A DNA stretch of 64,000 nt, taken from Rhodospirillaceae bacterium (GTDB lineage: Bacteria; Pseudomonadota; Alphaproteobacteria; Rhodospirillales; Rhodospirillaceae). The stretch is from positions 186,001 to 250,000 of the forward strand of contig JAVJSV010000011.1 in the NCBI GenBank assembly GCA_040219235.1, in the 5' to 3' direction. The number at the start of each line of letters is the position of its first letter. Positions within the stretch are counted from its first letter, which is position 1. Shown here in pieces: positions 7,691 through 15,282 of the stretch. The position numbers were made by a program, and so were the translations under genes. Under the pieces are notes generated by a model. The model saw only the letters and a program-made list of their open reading frames with translations, ran no database searches and was not told the origin of the DNA.

Positions 7691-9220
7691 CTAATTGTCG
7701 AGTGTGATGGCGTGATACGGAATGCGCCCACCGTCTTGAGTGTAGCCCTGCACCTGCGGGTTCACACCGTCTAAGCCCATGCTCTCGACCAGCATTAAAG
7801 CCGCCGCTTCTCGGTGATAATGGGCCAGAACCTCTCGCACCGCAGTCATGCGGTTTTCAACATTCATCTCACTTTTCGCGCGGGCAATGGCAGGCTCAAT
7901 GCGCCTGTCGCAGTACCACGGGTAGGGCCAAGAGCAGGAATGTAAACGAAACGGACGCATGCTGCTGCCAGTCGGCAGCACTTCATATTCAAAGCCGAAG
8001 GCCTGTCCATTCCACTCGCCTTGCAGCACGCCGCGCACATATTGTGCCCAGGGCAAAGGCCGGACTTCCATCTCGACGCCAATGCGTACCAGATCTGCGG
8101 CCACCTGCTGGTACATGGATTCCATGTGGGTGCCGCCGGTGCCCGCACTAAACTCAAAAATAAACTCAAAGCCATTGGGGTGGCCGGCTTCTGCCAGTAA
8201 CGCTTTTGCCTTGTCTGGGTCGTAAGGATAGGGGGCAAGGTCCGGATTGCGCTCCGGGTTTAGATCAGCGGTCATTTGGCTCATCACCTTTGACCGACCG
8301 TCCATGATGGTTGCGGCAATGGCCTCCTTGTTGACCGCGTAGTTCAACGCGCGCCTCACGCGTACGTCTTGCAACGGTGACTCAACCAAGATGTTGAAGG
8401 CAACCACATCCACGGATGTGGCCGGACGTTTGTACGTGCTTAGGCCCGCGCCTTCCACCGTGTAAGTGTCGTCGGGTCCAATTTCAGAGGCCACATCAAC
8501 GCGATCTGTGAGCAACGCCGCCACGCGCGATGCAGTTTCCGGCAGCGCCAGTAATTCAAGTTTGTCGATCTGTGGCGCGCGCCAGGCGGTTTCAACGGCG
8601 TTCAATTCGACGCGTGTGGCTTGCCATTTAGTGACCTGAAAAGGCCCAGTGCCGACAGGCTCAAACGCAAAGCCATCGCGTCCTAGCGCCTGCCAGTGCT
8701 GTGGCGCGACCAACGGCACCACGGCCATCAATCGCGAAAACTCAGGCATGGTCACCTTGGTGACAAACTTAATCGTGTGGGCGTCTATCGCTTCCATGCT
8801 GGCAATATCCGCTACGTCGCGAGACAGCGATTCACGCTGCCCCTCTTCGCTTTGTAAATAGCGATAGCTGAACAGCGCGGCTTCGGCGTCGAGGGGTTCG
8901 CCGTTGGAAAATGTGACGCCGTCCCGCAAGTTCACAATCCAGGTCAGATCATCGGTGTTTTCCCAGGCGACCGCGATGCCCGGCGCGATGCTGAGGTTGG
9001 GACCAAGTTGGGTCAGAGTGTCGAACATAGCGCCATACGTGTACCAGGACGTGCGCGCGCTTGAGGTGAACGGGTTGCCATTGCCTGTCGGCAGCGATGC
9101 CAACCCCATCCGCAATGTGGTTTCAGCGTGTCCTGTCAGGGGCGTCAGCAGGGCCAGACCGACGGTAAGCAGCGTGATTTTTTTTAAATATGTCATGTCT
9201 AAATATTTCATGGTGCCCAC
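7691..9220 (-). CDS. ABC transporter solute-binding protein, family 5, orphan paralogue
   Basis: A 509-aa SBP_bac_5 protein and paralogue of the downstream gene. It has a signal peptide ending GHA-E, the GNGNPF element near the mature N-terminus, a DLTWIVNLR lobe segment, VRRALNYAVNKEAI, and the family signature FRLHSCSW followed by WYCD. The start used is a GTG at 9220; an in-frame ATG at 9211 or 9196 is possible, and none has a strong ribosome site. First gene of a two-gene unit, divergent from the barrel protein at 9282 across a 61-nt gap. No transporter membrane components are encoded in the neighbourhood. Confidence 0.9.
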   Translation of the reverse strand: MGTMKYLDMTYLKKITLLTVGLALLTPLTGHAETTLRMGLASLPTGNGNPFTSSARTSWYTYGAMFDTLTQLGPNLSIAPGIAVAWENTDDLTWIVNLRDGVTFSNGEPLDAEAALFSYRYLQSEEGQRESLSRDVADIASMEAIDAHTIKFVTKVTMPEFSRLMAVVPLVAPQHWQALGRDGFAFEPVGTGPFQVTKWQATRVELNAVETAWRAPQIDKLELLALPETASRVAALLTDRVDVASEIGPDDTYTVEGAGLSTYKRPATSVDVVAFNILVESPLQDVRVRRALNYAVNKEAIAATIMDGRSKVMSQMTADLNPERNPDLAPYPYDPDKAKALLAEAGHPNGFEFIFEFSAGTGGTHMESMYQQVAADLVRIGVEMEVRPLPWAQYVRGVLQGEWNGQAFGFEYEVLPTGSSMRPFRLHSCSWPYPWYCDRRIEPAIARAKSEMNVENRMTAVREVLAHYHREAAALMLVESMGLDGVNPQVQGYTQDGGRIPYHAITLDN

Positions 9221-9281
9221 AGTACGGAGGGTTTAGAGCTTCTGTCTAGATCAGTCGTCTTTTCTGTATACTGTACTCATC

Positions 9282-10097
9282 ATGGTTTTTCGCGCTCTTG
9301 TCTTAAGTCTGTCTTCGGTGTGCGCTGCGCTCACTTTAGCAGCCCCGGGTGTCGCTCAAGAAGATGATCGACGCTTCCGCATGAACCTTGGCCTGGATTA
9401 TTCGTCCGGCTCTTACGGTGAGCCTGAAAAAACAGAAATCCTCTACGTGCCATTGTCTTTGCGGGTCGAAGACGGTCCGTGGACTCTGCGTGCTGTGCTG
9501 CCGTGGCTCCATGTGTCAGGCCCGTCTTTGATTCTGGATGGCGGCGACAGCAGCGGTGGCGTCGGGACTAGAACAAATGCCAGCGATTCCGGTTTGGGCG
9601 ATATGTCTCTCTCAGCCATGTACAGCTTCGAGCAGTTCTATGTGCAGGATTTGTTCTTGGATGTGACAGCGCGAGTCAAAATTCCAACGGCGAGTCTGGA
9701 GGCGGGTTTGGGCACAGGCGAGCCCGATGCTGCTCTACAGTTTGATGTGGCCAAGGCGTTTGGTCCGTTCATTCCATTTGCGACGATTGGTTACCGCTGG
9801 GTCGGTGTGCCGGACGGTTTTAAACTGCGTAACACGGCTTATGGCAGTGTGGGCTTGCAGTACTCCTGGTCGGACCGCGTGGCGACGGGTTTATCTTATG
9901 ACTACCGACAGTCTTCGGTGAGGGGCAATGAAGCGCCGCAGGACGCCACGGCCTATTTGAATATCAGATTCGCTGAGGATTGGTCGGTAAATATTTATGC
10001 GGTGAAGGGCTTCTCCGATAACAGCCCAGACGCCGGCGGTGGCGTTGCTTTTGTCTATCGGTTTCCCTGGCAGGAACGCGCACGGCAAGAGAAATAA
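9282..10097 (+). CDS. Outer-membrane beta-barrel protein (transporter-like)
   Basis: A 271-aa exported protein with a signal peptide ending near VAQ-E. It consists of alternating amphipathic strands (LGLDYSSGSYG, LRVEDGPWTLRAVLPW, VTARVKIPTAS, ATIGYRWVG, VGLQYSWSDRVATGLSYDYR) and ends in aromatic strands, typical of small outer-membrane barrels annotated as putative transporters. The substrate is unknown. It reads away from the two binding-protein genes and could be functionally linked, but only adjacency supports that. Confidence 0.72.
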   Translation: MVFRALVLSLSSVCAALTLAAPGVAQEDDRRFRMNLGLDYSSGSYGEPEKTEILYVPLSLRVEDGPWTLRAVLPWLHVSGPSLILDGGDSSGGVGTRTNASDSGLGDMSLSAMYSFEQFYVQDLFLDVTARVKIPTASLEAGLGTGEPDAALQFDVAKAFGPFIPFATIGYRWVGVPDGFKLRNTAYGSVGLQYSWSDRVATGLSYDYRQSSVRGNEAPQDATAYLNIRFAEDWSVNIYAVKGFSDNSPDAGGGVAFVYRFPWQERARQEK

Positions 10098-10126
10098 AAT
10101 CTCTCTTTAACGTCTACACCTAAAGC

Positions 10127-11326
10127 CTACACCATGGGGGGGCGATAAGTGTCAGGGCGTTCCCGTTGGGGGCGCTCCGGAATAGCCGAATTCGGACGAT
10201 CTATCGGGCGTTGACGTTCGATGCGTTCCGGGCGTTGTATGGGTGTCGGACGCAGTTTCACAGGCCGCATCATTTCAGACGGTCGCAACACTGTAATCAC
10301 CGTGCGCACGCGTTCAATTTCCCGGGCAGCAATTGTACCGTTAGACCCAATGCGCCCGGTAACCACAACACGATCCCCCGGCTTCACGTCAGCGGGGAGA
10401 TCCAGACCCGTAACCGGTATGCCTTGCACCGACAGCGCTGATGGGGTTGAGGGCACATACCCTTCGACGAACACTTCTGTGACGGTGTCCTCAAAGGGCA
10501 GGTTCGGTTTGGCAATGGCCACATCCACCGCAAACGCACCGTTACGCATTTGCCCGGCGACGAAAGCTTGAGCGCCAACCGTCAGGTTTTCCGCTAAGGC
10601 CGCGCGATCAAGGTTGATGTCTAAATCACCGATCCGGGCCTTGCCGCTAGAGGTTGAGGTAACATGCCCTCTGATAACCGCGCGGCCATCGTCACTGGTT
10701 TGATCCAGCCGCGAGGCCACAATCACGCCGTCCTCGAGGCGTAAGCCTGATACCCGAATGGTGTCGCCAACCTTCAAAGCGCCAAAGGCGGCTTTTTGCA
10801 GGGGGTCGCCTTCCAGGTTGACCCGCACGGTTTGACCCAGCACCACCAGACGGTCCGCATTATGATCAATACGGCTGATCGGCCCTGTGACGGCATGGCG
10901 GATTTCCAAACGCTCCAGGCGCAACACCCCGTTCTGATCGCGTTGGGCAACACCTTCAATAACCTGCCCGATTTTCAGATCCGTCAGTCCTGCGGGACGC
11001 CCATCGCTTTCAACTGTTGTCTTGGCGTTGTAGTCCAGTTTCAAGCCATTCACGATGATGCTGCCAAAGCCGGAAATCGTGCCGATGATGCCCGTGCCGC
11101 CGATCCCGTCGCCGCCATGTTGCGCAAGGACACCCGTGCCACCGATCCCGTCGCCGCCATGCATGTTTGCGATAATGCCGGTGCCGCTGATACCATCGCC
11201 GTTCGTGGCGGCTGTCTGAGACTCTGAGGGTGGGGTTGCGCAGGCGGAAACCAGAACAAGCGCAAAAGCTGCCGCAGCAAATTGCTGCAGCGCATTTGTT
11301 CCGGTCCTTGCCCGCTTGGTCCCCAT
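10127..11326 (-). CDS. DUF5666 domain lipoprotein with GDGIGGTG repeats
   Basis: A 399-aa protein whose N-terminal signal ends in a lipobox-like VSAC (Cys around residue 29), so it is probably a lipoprotein. Residues about 42-80 hold three copies of a glycine-rich GDGI-x-GTG motif separated by HGG spacers. These are followed by repeated small OB-like modules of the DUF5666 type (GSIIVNGLKLDY, LKIGQVIEGVAQ, VGDTIRVSG, PGDRVVVTGRI). The C-terminus is Arg/Pro-rich and probably disordered. The start ATG overlaps the stop of the upstream DUF6502 gene by one base, implying translational coupling. Molecular function is unknown; a surface or periplasmic binding scaffold is possible. Confidence 0.82.
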   Translation of the reverse strand: MGTKRARTGTNALQQFAAAAFALVLVSACATPPSESQTAATNGDGISGTGIIANMHGGDGIGGTGVLAQHGGDGIGGTGIIGTISGFGSIIVNGLKLDYNAKTTVESDGRPAGLTDLKIGQVIEGVAQRDQNGVLRLERLEIRHAVTGPISRIDHNADRLVVLGQTVRVNLEGDPLQKAAFGALKVGDTIRVSGLRLEDGVIVASRLDQTSDDGRAVIRGHVTSTSSGKARIGDLDINLDRAALAENLTVGAQAFVAGQMRNGAFAVDVAIAKPNLPFEDTVTEVFVEGYVPSTPSALSVQGIPVTGLDLPADVKPGDRVVVTGRIGSNGTIAAREIERVRTVITVLRPSEMMRPVKLRPTPIQRPERIERQRPIDRPNSAIPERPQRERPDTYRPPMV

Positions 11327-12186
11327 TATGTCTCCGACTCTGAGTCCTGTTGATCGTCTAGGCTGTGGTCGTCATCGTAGAAATACAAGCCAAAATTGAA
11401 CCTGTATTTCGCATTTTCCAACCCTTTATCCGCTTCAACACGCTCTCGTGCCATACGGTTTAAGGCTAAAAGAGCATCCATACCGACTTTTTCGGCGCTT
11501 TTCTCTAGTTCTTTTACCGAGGCTTCTGTCAGGCCCCCATAATGAACGCTCCGCTCTAAGCGCGGGTTCCCGTCACCGATCAGGTTGTCTGAGGTGGTTG
11601 CTAAGTGATCATGGATGTTGCGACCGAAATAGAAAGCTTTTTCGTCAAAGCCCTTCTCTGGAATGAACGCTTGGCGGTTCAGCACAACTCTGTCTTGATC
11701 ATCGATACTGGCCACGCCCAGGCGCAACCATTCATCCAGCACTGCGCGGGGTCTGACATCCGTTGAGATATCCTCGACCAGGCCGTCAAAGGAGGCTTCG
11801 TCAGGGCTTTTGCTTTGCCGGGGTAACGGCAAGGGGTGCCCCTCAGAATCTGTGGTCTGAGCATCGCTGACCCAGCGGGAGACAATCTGCGCTCCCAGCC
11901 CGATAGCCTGGGGCATCGCTTTTTCAATATGGCGCTCTTCCCGCAGGCGTTTCACATCTTTGCGGTGCACGCCGGTCAAGAGGTTGATGCGGCTGTCCGT
12001 CTGGCGTTTCCCTTCTACTGGAAAATTTTGCTCGGCGACGGATACAAACGTTTCCTTCAGCAGCGTGGTCAGCAGCGGCAGCGTCACGCCCTTGCTGATC
12101 ATCAAACGCACAAGCGGTTTAAGTACCCGACGCAGCGCAGAAATCAGGGCGTCAGGCGGCCCGCCAGCGGTGTGCGGGGTGCTCAA
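11326..12186 (-). CDS. DUF6502 family protein, possible DNA-binding regulator
   Basis: A 286-aa soluble protein. The N-terminal half looks helical and wHTH-like (LMISKGVTLPLLTTLLKETFV, then INLLTGVHRKDVKRLRE), followed by a middle acidic region and a C-terminal helical part. The pattern matches DUF6502. The start used is TTG at 12186 with a weak AGAG upstream; no better in-frame start is nearby. It is coupled to the DUF5666 gene through a one-base stop/start overlap. Two strong palindromes lie 55-140 nt upstream, which would fit autoregulation if this is a DNA-binding protein. That link is inference. Confidence 0.72.
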   Translation of the reverse strand: MSTPHTAGGPPDALISALRRVLKPLVRLMISKGVTLPLLTTLLKETFVSVAEQNFPVEGKRQTDSRINLLTGVHRKDVKRLREERHIEKAMPQAIGLGAQIVSRWVSDAQTTDSEGHPLPLPRQSKSPDEASFDGLVEDISTDVRPRAVLDEWLRLGVASIDDQDRVVLNRQAFIPEKGFDEKAFYFGRNIHDHLATTSDNLIGDGNPRLERSVHYGGLTEASVKELEKSAEKVGMDALLALNRMARERVEADKGLENAKYRFNFGLYFYDDDHSLDDQQDSESET

Positions 12187-12228
12187 AATTCAGCTCTTTG
12201 GCAGGGAATTTCAGTTTTCATGGAAAGG

Positions 12229-12234
12229 ATCATA
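12229..12234 (-). promoter_or_regulatory. Candidate -10 box for the DUF6502-DUF5666 operon
   Basis: Read on the minus strand this is TATGAT, about 42-48 nt upstream of the TTG start. No canonical -35 is present at 17 nt; that position falls inside the proximal palindrome at 12241-12259, consistent with either repression or activator dependence. Confidence 0.45.
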
Positions 12235-12240
12235 TCAGAT

Positions 12241-12259
12241 TGTGGGAAAAATTCCCACA
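12241..12259. promoter_or_regulatory. Proximal palindromic operator candidate
   Basis: Perfect dyad TGTGGGAA-AAA-TTCCCACA, 8-bp arms with a 3-bp centre, located between the -10 and -35 regions of the minus-strand operon. A second copy lies 66 bp away centre to centre. No known regulator consensus that I recognise matches it exactly. Confidence 0.65.
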
Positions 12260-12307
12260 TATTTTTCTTGACGCGTGATAATTCTCTGGCTTAAGGTTCA
12301 CTTGTTC

Positions 12308-12324
12308 GTGGGAAAAATTCCCAC
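12308..12324. promoter_or_regulatory. Distal palindromic operator candidate
   Basis: Dyad GTGGGAA-AAA-TTCCCAC, the same core as the site at 12241 with 7-bp arms. The two sites are separated by about six helical turns, an arrangement compatible with cooperative or looped binding of one regulator. Confidence 0.65.
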
Positions 12325-12444
12325 ATAATGATAAACGAAGCAGTAGCAACCAACAAGGAAATGCTAATCCAGACAAACGTGTTCAGTACCCTATGTGATC
12401 TCGCTTATCTGTCACTGTCCCTGAGTCAGTTCCTACCCCGGTGA

Positions 12445-12518
12445 CAGAAAGCATCAGTTGCCTCCCGCTTCTTTCTGGTTTCTGCTGACGAGTGGAAATC
12501 TTAGAGGGGCGGGAGGTA
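12445..12518 (+). promoter_or_regulatory. Potential pseudoknotted leader upstream of the 99-aa gene
   Basis: Two pairings interlock. CAGAAAG (12445-12451) pairs with CTTTCTG (12471-12477). The loop between them contains TGCCTCCCGC (12459-12468), which can pair with GCGGGAGGTA (12509-12518, one G-U). The 3' arm contains GGGAGGT, which resembles a Shine-Dalgarno sequence. The arrangement is that of an H-type pseudoknot or of alternative hairpins. It matches no RNA family that I recognise. The rest of 12325-12635 shows no gene. Confidence 0.35.
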
Positions 12519-12635
12519 GCATTTTAGGCTCCGGGATCCTTGTTTTCTTCCATTCTATTTAGGCTCGCGTCTCCCCTTTCTTTTCTGCGTAGTCTTTTGC
12601 ACACTCCGCCACTCTGAAAAGTAAGGACTTAAAAT

Positions 12636-12935
12636 ATGGCGGCCGAGACTGAGACGGAAATTTTTGCAGATGCAATCGGTGAGATAACGGTCACCGGAAG
12701 TGTCGTCCGCGTCGATCTTCTGACCCTATCTGTTTCAGATCGGGATGATCAAGGGCGCCTTAAGCCGAAGTTCAAGCAGCGTTTGATTTTCCCCATTGAA
12801 GGCTTTGCCCATGCAACGGAAGCCATGGTGCAGATGCGTCAGCAACTCATTGATCGTGGCATATTAACCCGCACCGATGACGGGGCACCTCAGATGCATT
12901 TCAATGAAGCCGGATCTAAAGAGCAGCCCAACTGA
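12636..12935 (+). CDS. Conserved hypothetical protein, 99 aa
   Basis: A small soluble acidic protein. An N-terminal stretch (EIFADAIGEITVTGSVVRVD) looks like beta strands, followed by a charged turn and QRLIFPIEGFAHATEAM, then a helix MRQQLIDRGIL. There is no signal peptide or transmembrane segment. The ATG is preceded by AAGGA at normal spacing. I recognise no named domain; the pattern looks conserved rather than random because hydrophobic positions alternate regularly. It is preceded by a roughly 310-nt leader with potential RNA structure. Confidence 0.7.
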   Translation: MAAETETEIFADAIGEITVTGSVVRVDLLTLSVSDRDDQGRLKPKFKQRLIFPIEGFAHATEAMVQMRQQLIDRGILTRTDDGAPQMHFNEAGSKEQPN

Positions 12936-12961
12936 TATTTCTGGCGATCTCGCTGAGGATA

Positions 12962-13081
12962 TCATTGCGCGTTTATAGCGGGCGCGAAGGCCAGGCTGGC
13001 CACCATCCATGTTGTGAGCAGGGCAAGGACGACGAGCGTTAGGCCCGTCAGCCTGATCCAGAAACGATAGCGACTAGACAT
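12962..13081 (-). CDS. Small single-pass membrane protein, 39 aa
   Basis: A short reading frame beginning MSSRYRFWIRLTGL and continuing into one hydrophobic helix (LVVLALLTTWMVASLAFAP). It has a positive N-terminus (N-in topology) and ends in NAQ. The ATG at 13081 has GAAAGG about 8 nt upstream; a longer frame to 13165 has no convincing ribosome site. Function unknown. It lies between the 99-aa gene and mnmC, separate from both. Confidence 0.5.
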   Translation of the reverse strand: MSSRYRFWIRLTGLTLVVLALLTTWMVASLAFAPAINAQ

Positions 13082-13203
13082 TGTGCCGCGCCTTTCAGCT
13101 TGACCAAAGGAAGGCGGACTCAATAACTTAATAATGGCATGGGCAGCGCAGTTGTGTGGCGGCACTGTGGCTTTTTAATAAACAGACTAAATTTATTGAT
13201 TTG

Positions 13204-15192
13204 CTAAGATTTCGCGCGCTTAAGGTCTCGAATGGTGAAGCGTGCCGGATGCAGTGCATTGGCAACGTCTCGTGAGACAGGGGGTGGTCCACCAGTCGCT
13301 AAGCTCACCAAAACCTCAGCAGCGAGGGGAGCGGCCACCGTGCCGCGCGCACCCAAGCCGGTCAGCACGTAAAGTCCTTTGTGATATTTGGCCTCTGGAT
13401 AAGCGGTCCATTGATGCCCGTGGCGCACGGCGGCGAAATCGTGTTCGTAAGCCTCTAGGTCTGGTAGAGCGCCAGCCAGCGGCAGGTGATCTGCGGTCGT
13501 GCATCGTATTCCAACCCAACTCTCGAGCACAGCAGACCAATCGAAATTTCCAGCCATTAACGCTTGCGCCTCTAGGAGATTTTGACGATCTGCTGATGTC
13601 ACTGGTTTAAGCGAATCGCTTACGCCCAAAGTAGCGTTAAGGTGATCAAAAGTGGCACCGATAATGTGATGGCCGTCGATGGTGGGTGTGACGTACCCTT
13701 GGCCGGTGATGACGCATGATAGGGCGGCGCTGTCCGTGGTTGGCCTGACGCGTGTGACCTGACCGCGTCGGGCAAGCAGTTGTAATCTTCCAGCTTGAGT
13801 AAATCGCTGCGTTTCCAACCCGCAGGCCAACACCACAAATTCAGCCTTTAAGATCGCGTTGCCGCGGTTGCCCAGGATCTGCCAACCGTCTCCATCCCGC
13901 CTCAGTTCCGCTGCGCGGGTATCTGAGATTAAGGTGGTTTGATGCAGCAGGGCTTCGCAAAGGCGTTGCGATGATATGGTGCCGCCGTGGGGGAAAAAGA
14001 GCCCCCCCCTTTTTAAAGGAACACCTGAAAGATCCGAGGCTTCGTTGGCATCGACAGTTCGCACATAGCTGTTTGGCAGCACACCGGAGTTTGCGATGGC
14101 AAGGTGACGCTGTTTGTCGTTCGCGTTCTCGCCAAGCTGTAATACGCCACAGGCCATATGCTGAAGGTCGAAGCCATTGTCTTCCAGTGTTGCTATCAAT
14201 CGAATGAGTTTCGGCCAAGCTGTGGCATAGAACGCGCCATCCATGCTGGCGGCAGCTGTTAAGCGCGGCATAAAAATTGCTGCCGGTGTTGCGGACGCAC
14301 CGCTGGCGATTCGTGTCTGTTGTTCAATTACGGTGACATTAAATCCATTGCGTTGAAACGCATGCGCAGCGGTGGCTCCGGCCAGGCCGCTCCCAATCAC
14401 CGCAATGTCTGTGGATGGCCTGGTGTGCACTGTTGGTGTTTTGAACCAAGGCTCCTGGCGCGACTCTAACAGCGGCCCCGAAAACTCAGCCTGAAGCACT
14501 TCACGCTTCTTGCCGAACCCTTTTCTTTTGCTTACGGAAAACCCCACGTCAGATAAGCCGCGCCGCACCGGTCCGGCGACCGTAAATGTCGCCAGGCGCG
14601 TTCCCAGATGAGACAGACGCGCGATCTGACTTAAAACCTCTGGCTGCCACATGTCCGGGTTGCGGTCAGGCGCGAAACCATCGAGGAACCAGGCATCCAC
14701 GTCAGCCTCTAAACCGCTGAGCATTTCCAACACGTCACCAAAAAGAAGCGTTAGAGCAACTTTGCCATCTTCAAAAAACAGGCGATGGTATCCGGGTTGA
14801 GGCGTCGGATAGCTGTTGGTTAAATCCAAAGAGAGCGAGCAGAGTTCGGGCCAGTGCTTGTGACTGCTTACAAGGTTTTCCCGCAGAAGCGGAAACCCTT
14901 CCACCGAGATGTAATGCAAAATATCCGGTCGGTGCGGGTCTTGTTGCCAGGCGTGCCACGCGGCGAGAAAGTTTAAACCGGTGCCGAACCCGGTTTCTGC
15001 AACTGTGAAACGATGGCGTTCGCGCCATGTGTCCCACAACCCACAACCGTCTAAAAACACATACCGGGATTCCGCGAGGCCGTCATCGGCATCAAAGTAG
15101 GTGTCCTGAAACTGTTTAGAGCGCGGCGCACCATTTGGGCCGACGTCCACATCGGCATTTTTGAGGTGTATGAACTTTCGGCTGCTGGTCAT
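13204..15192 (-). CDS. mnmC: Bifunctional tRNA mnm5s2U biosynthesis protein MnmC
   Basis: Completes the 5-methylaminomethyl modification at the wobble uridine (U34) of tRNAs. The 662-aa protein carries the N-terminal SAM-dependent methyltransferase domain (MnmD: VAETGFGTGLNFLAAW near residue 70, DAWFLDGFAPDRNPDMW near residue 165). The C-terminal FAD-dependent oxidoreductase domain (IAVIGSGLAGATAA near residue 265) removes the carboxymethyl group. Both halves are intact and the length is typical. The start at 15192 leaves 90 nt to the divergent hydrolase start at 15283. Confidence 0.95.
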   Translation of the reverse strand: MTSSRKFIHLKNADVDVGPNGAPRSKQFQDTYFDADDGLAESRYVFLDGCGLWDTWRERHRFTVAETGFGTGLNFLAAWHAWQQDPHRPDILHYISVEGFPLLRENLVSSHKHWPELCSLSLDLTNSYPTPQPGYHRLFFEDGKVALTLLFGDVLEMLSGLEADVDAWFLDGFAPDRNPDMWQPEVLSQIARLSHLGTRLATFTVAGPVRRGLSDVGFSVSKRKGFGKKREVLQAEFSGPLLESRQEPWFKTPTVHTRPSTDIAVIGSGLAGATAAHAFQRNGFNVTVIEQQTRIASGASATPAAIFMPRLTAAASMDGAFYATAWPKLIRLIATLEDNGFDLQHMACGVLQLGENANDKQRHLAIANSGVLPNSYVRTVDANEASDLSGVPLKRGGLFFPHGGTISSQRLCEALLHQTTLISDTRAAELRRDGDGWQILGNRGNAILKAEFVVLACGLETQRFTQAGRLQLLARRGQVTRVRPTTDSAALSCVITGQGYVTPTIDGHHIIGATFDHLNATLGVSDSLKPVTSADRQNLLEAQALMAGNFDWSAVLESWVGIRCTTADHLPLAGALPDLEAYEHDFAAVRHGHQWTAYPEAKYHKGLYVLTGLGARGTVAAPLAAEVLVSLATGGPPPVSRDVANALHPARFTIRDLKRAKS

Positions 15193-15282
15193 CTCTGGTG
15201 CTATAGCATCTTTGCCTTATCCTGGCCGAATTCTTGTGGGTCTTATCTCCCTCTGACATATGCTACCGTTTCAGGGAAACCG

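Noticed and set aside
15166-15282. N-terminal extension of the tandem hydrolase gene.
   Set aside because: It overlaps mnmC, lacks a ribosome site, and would place the signal peptide about 40 residues inside the protein.
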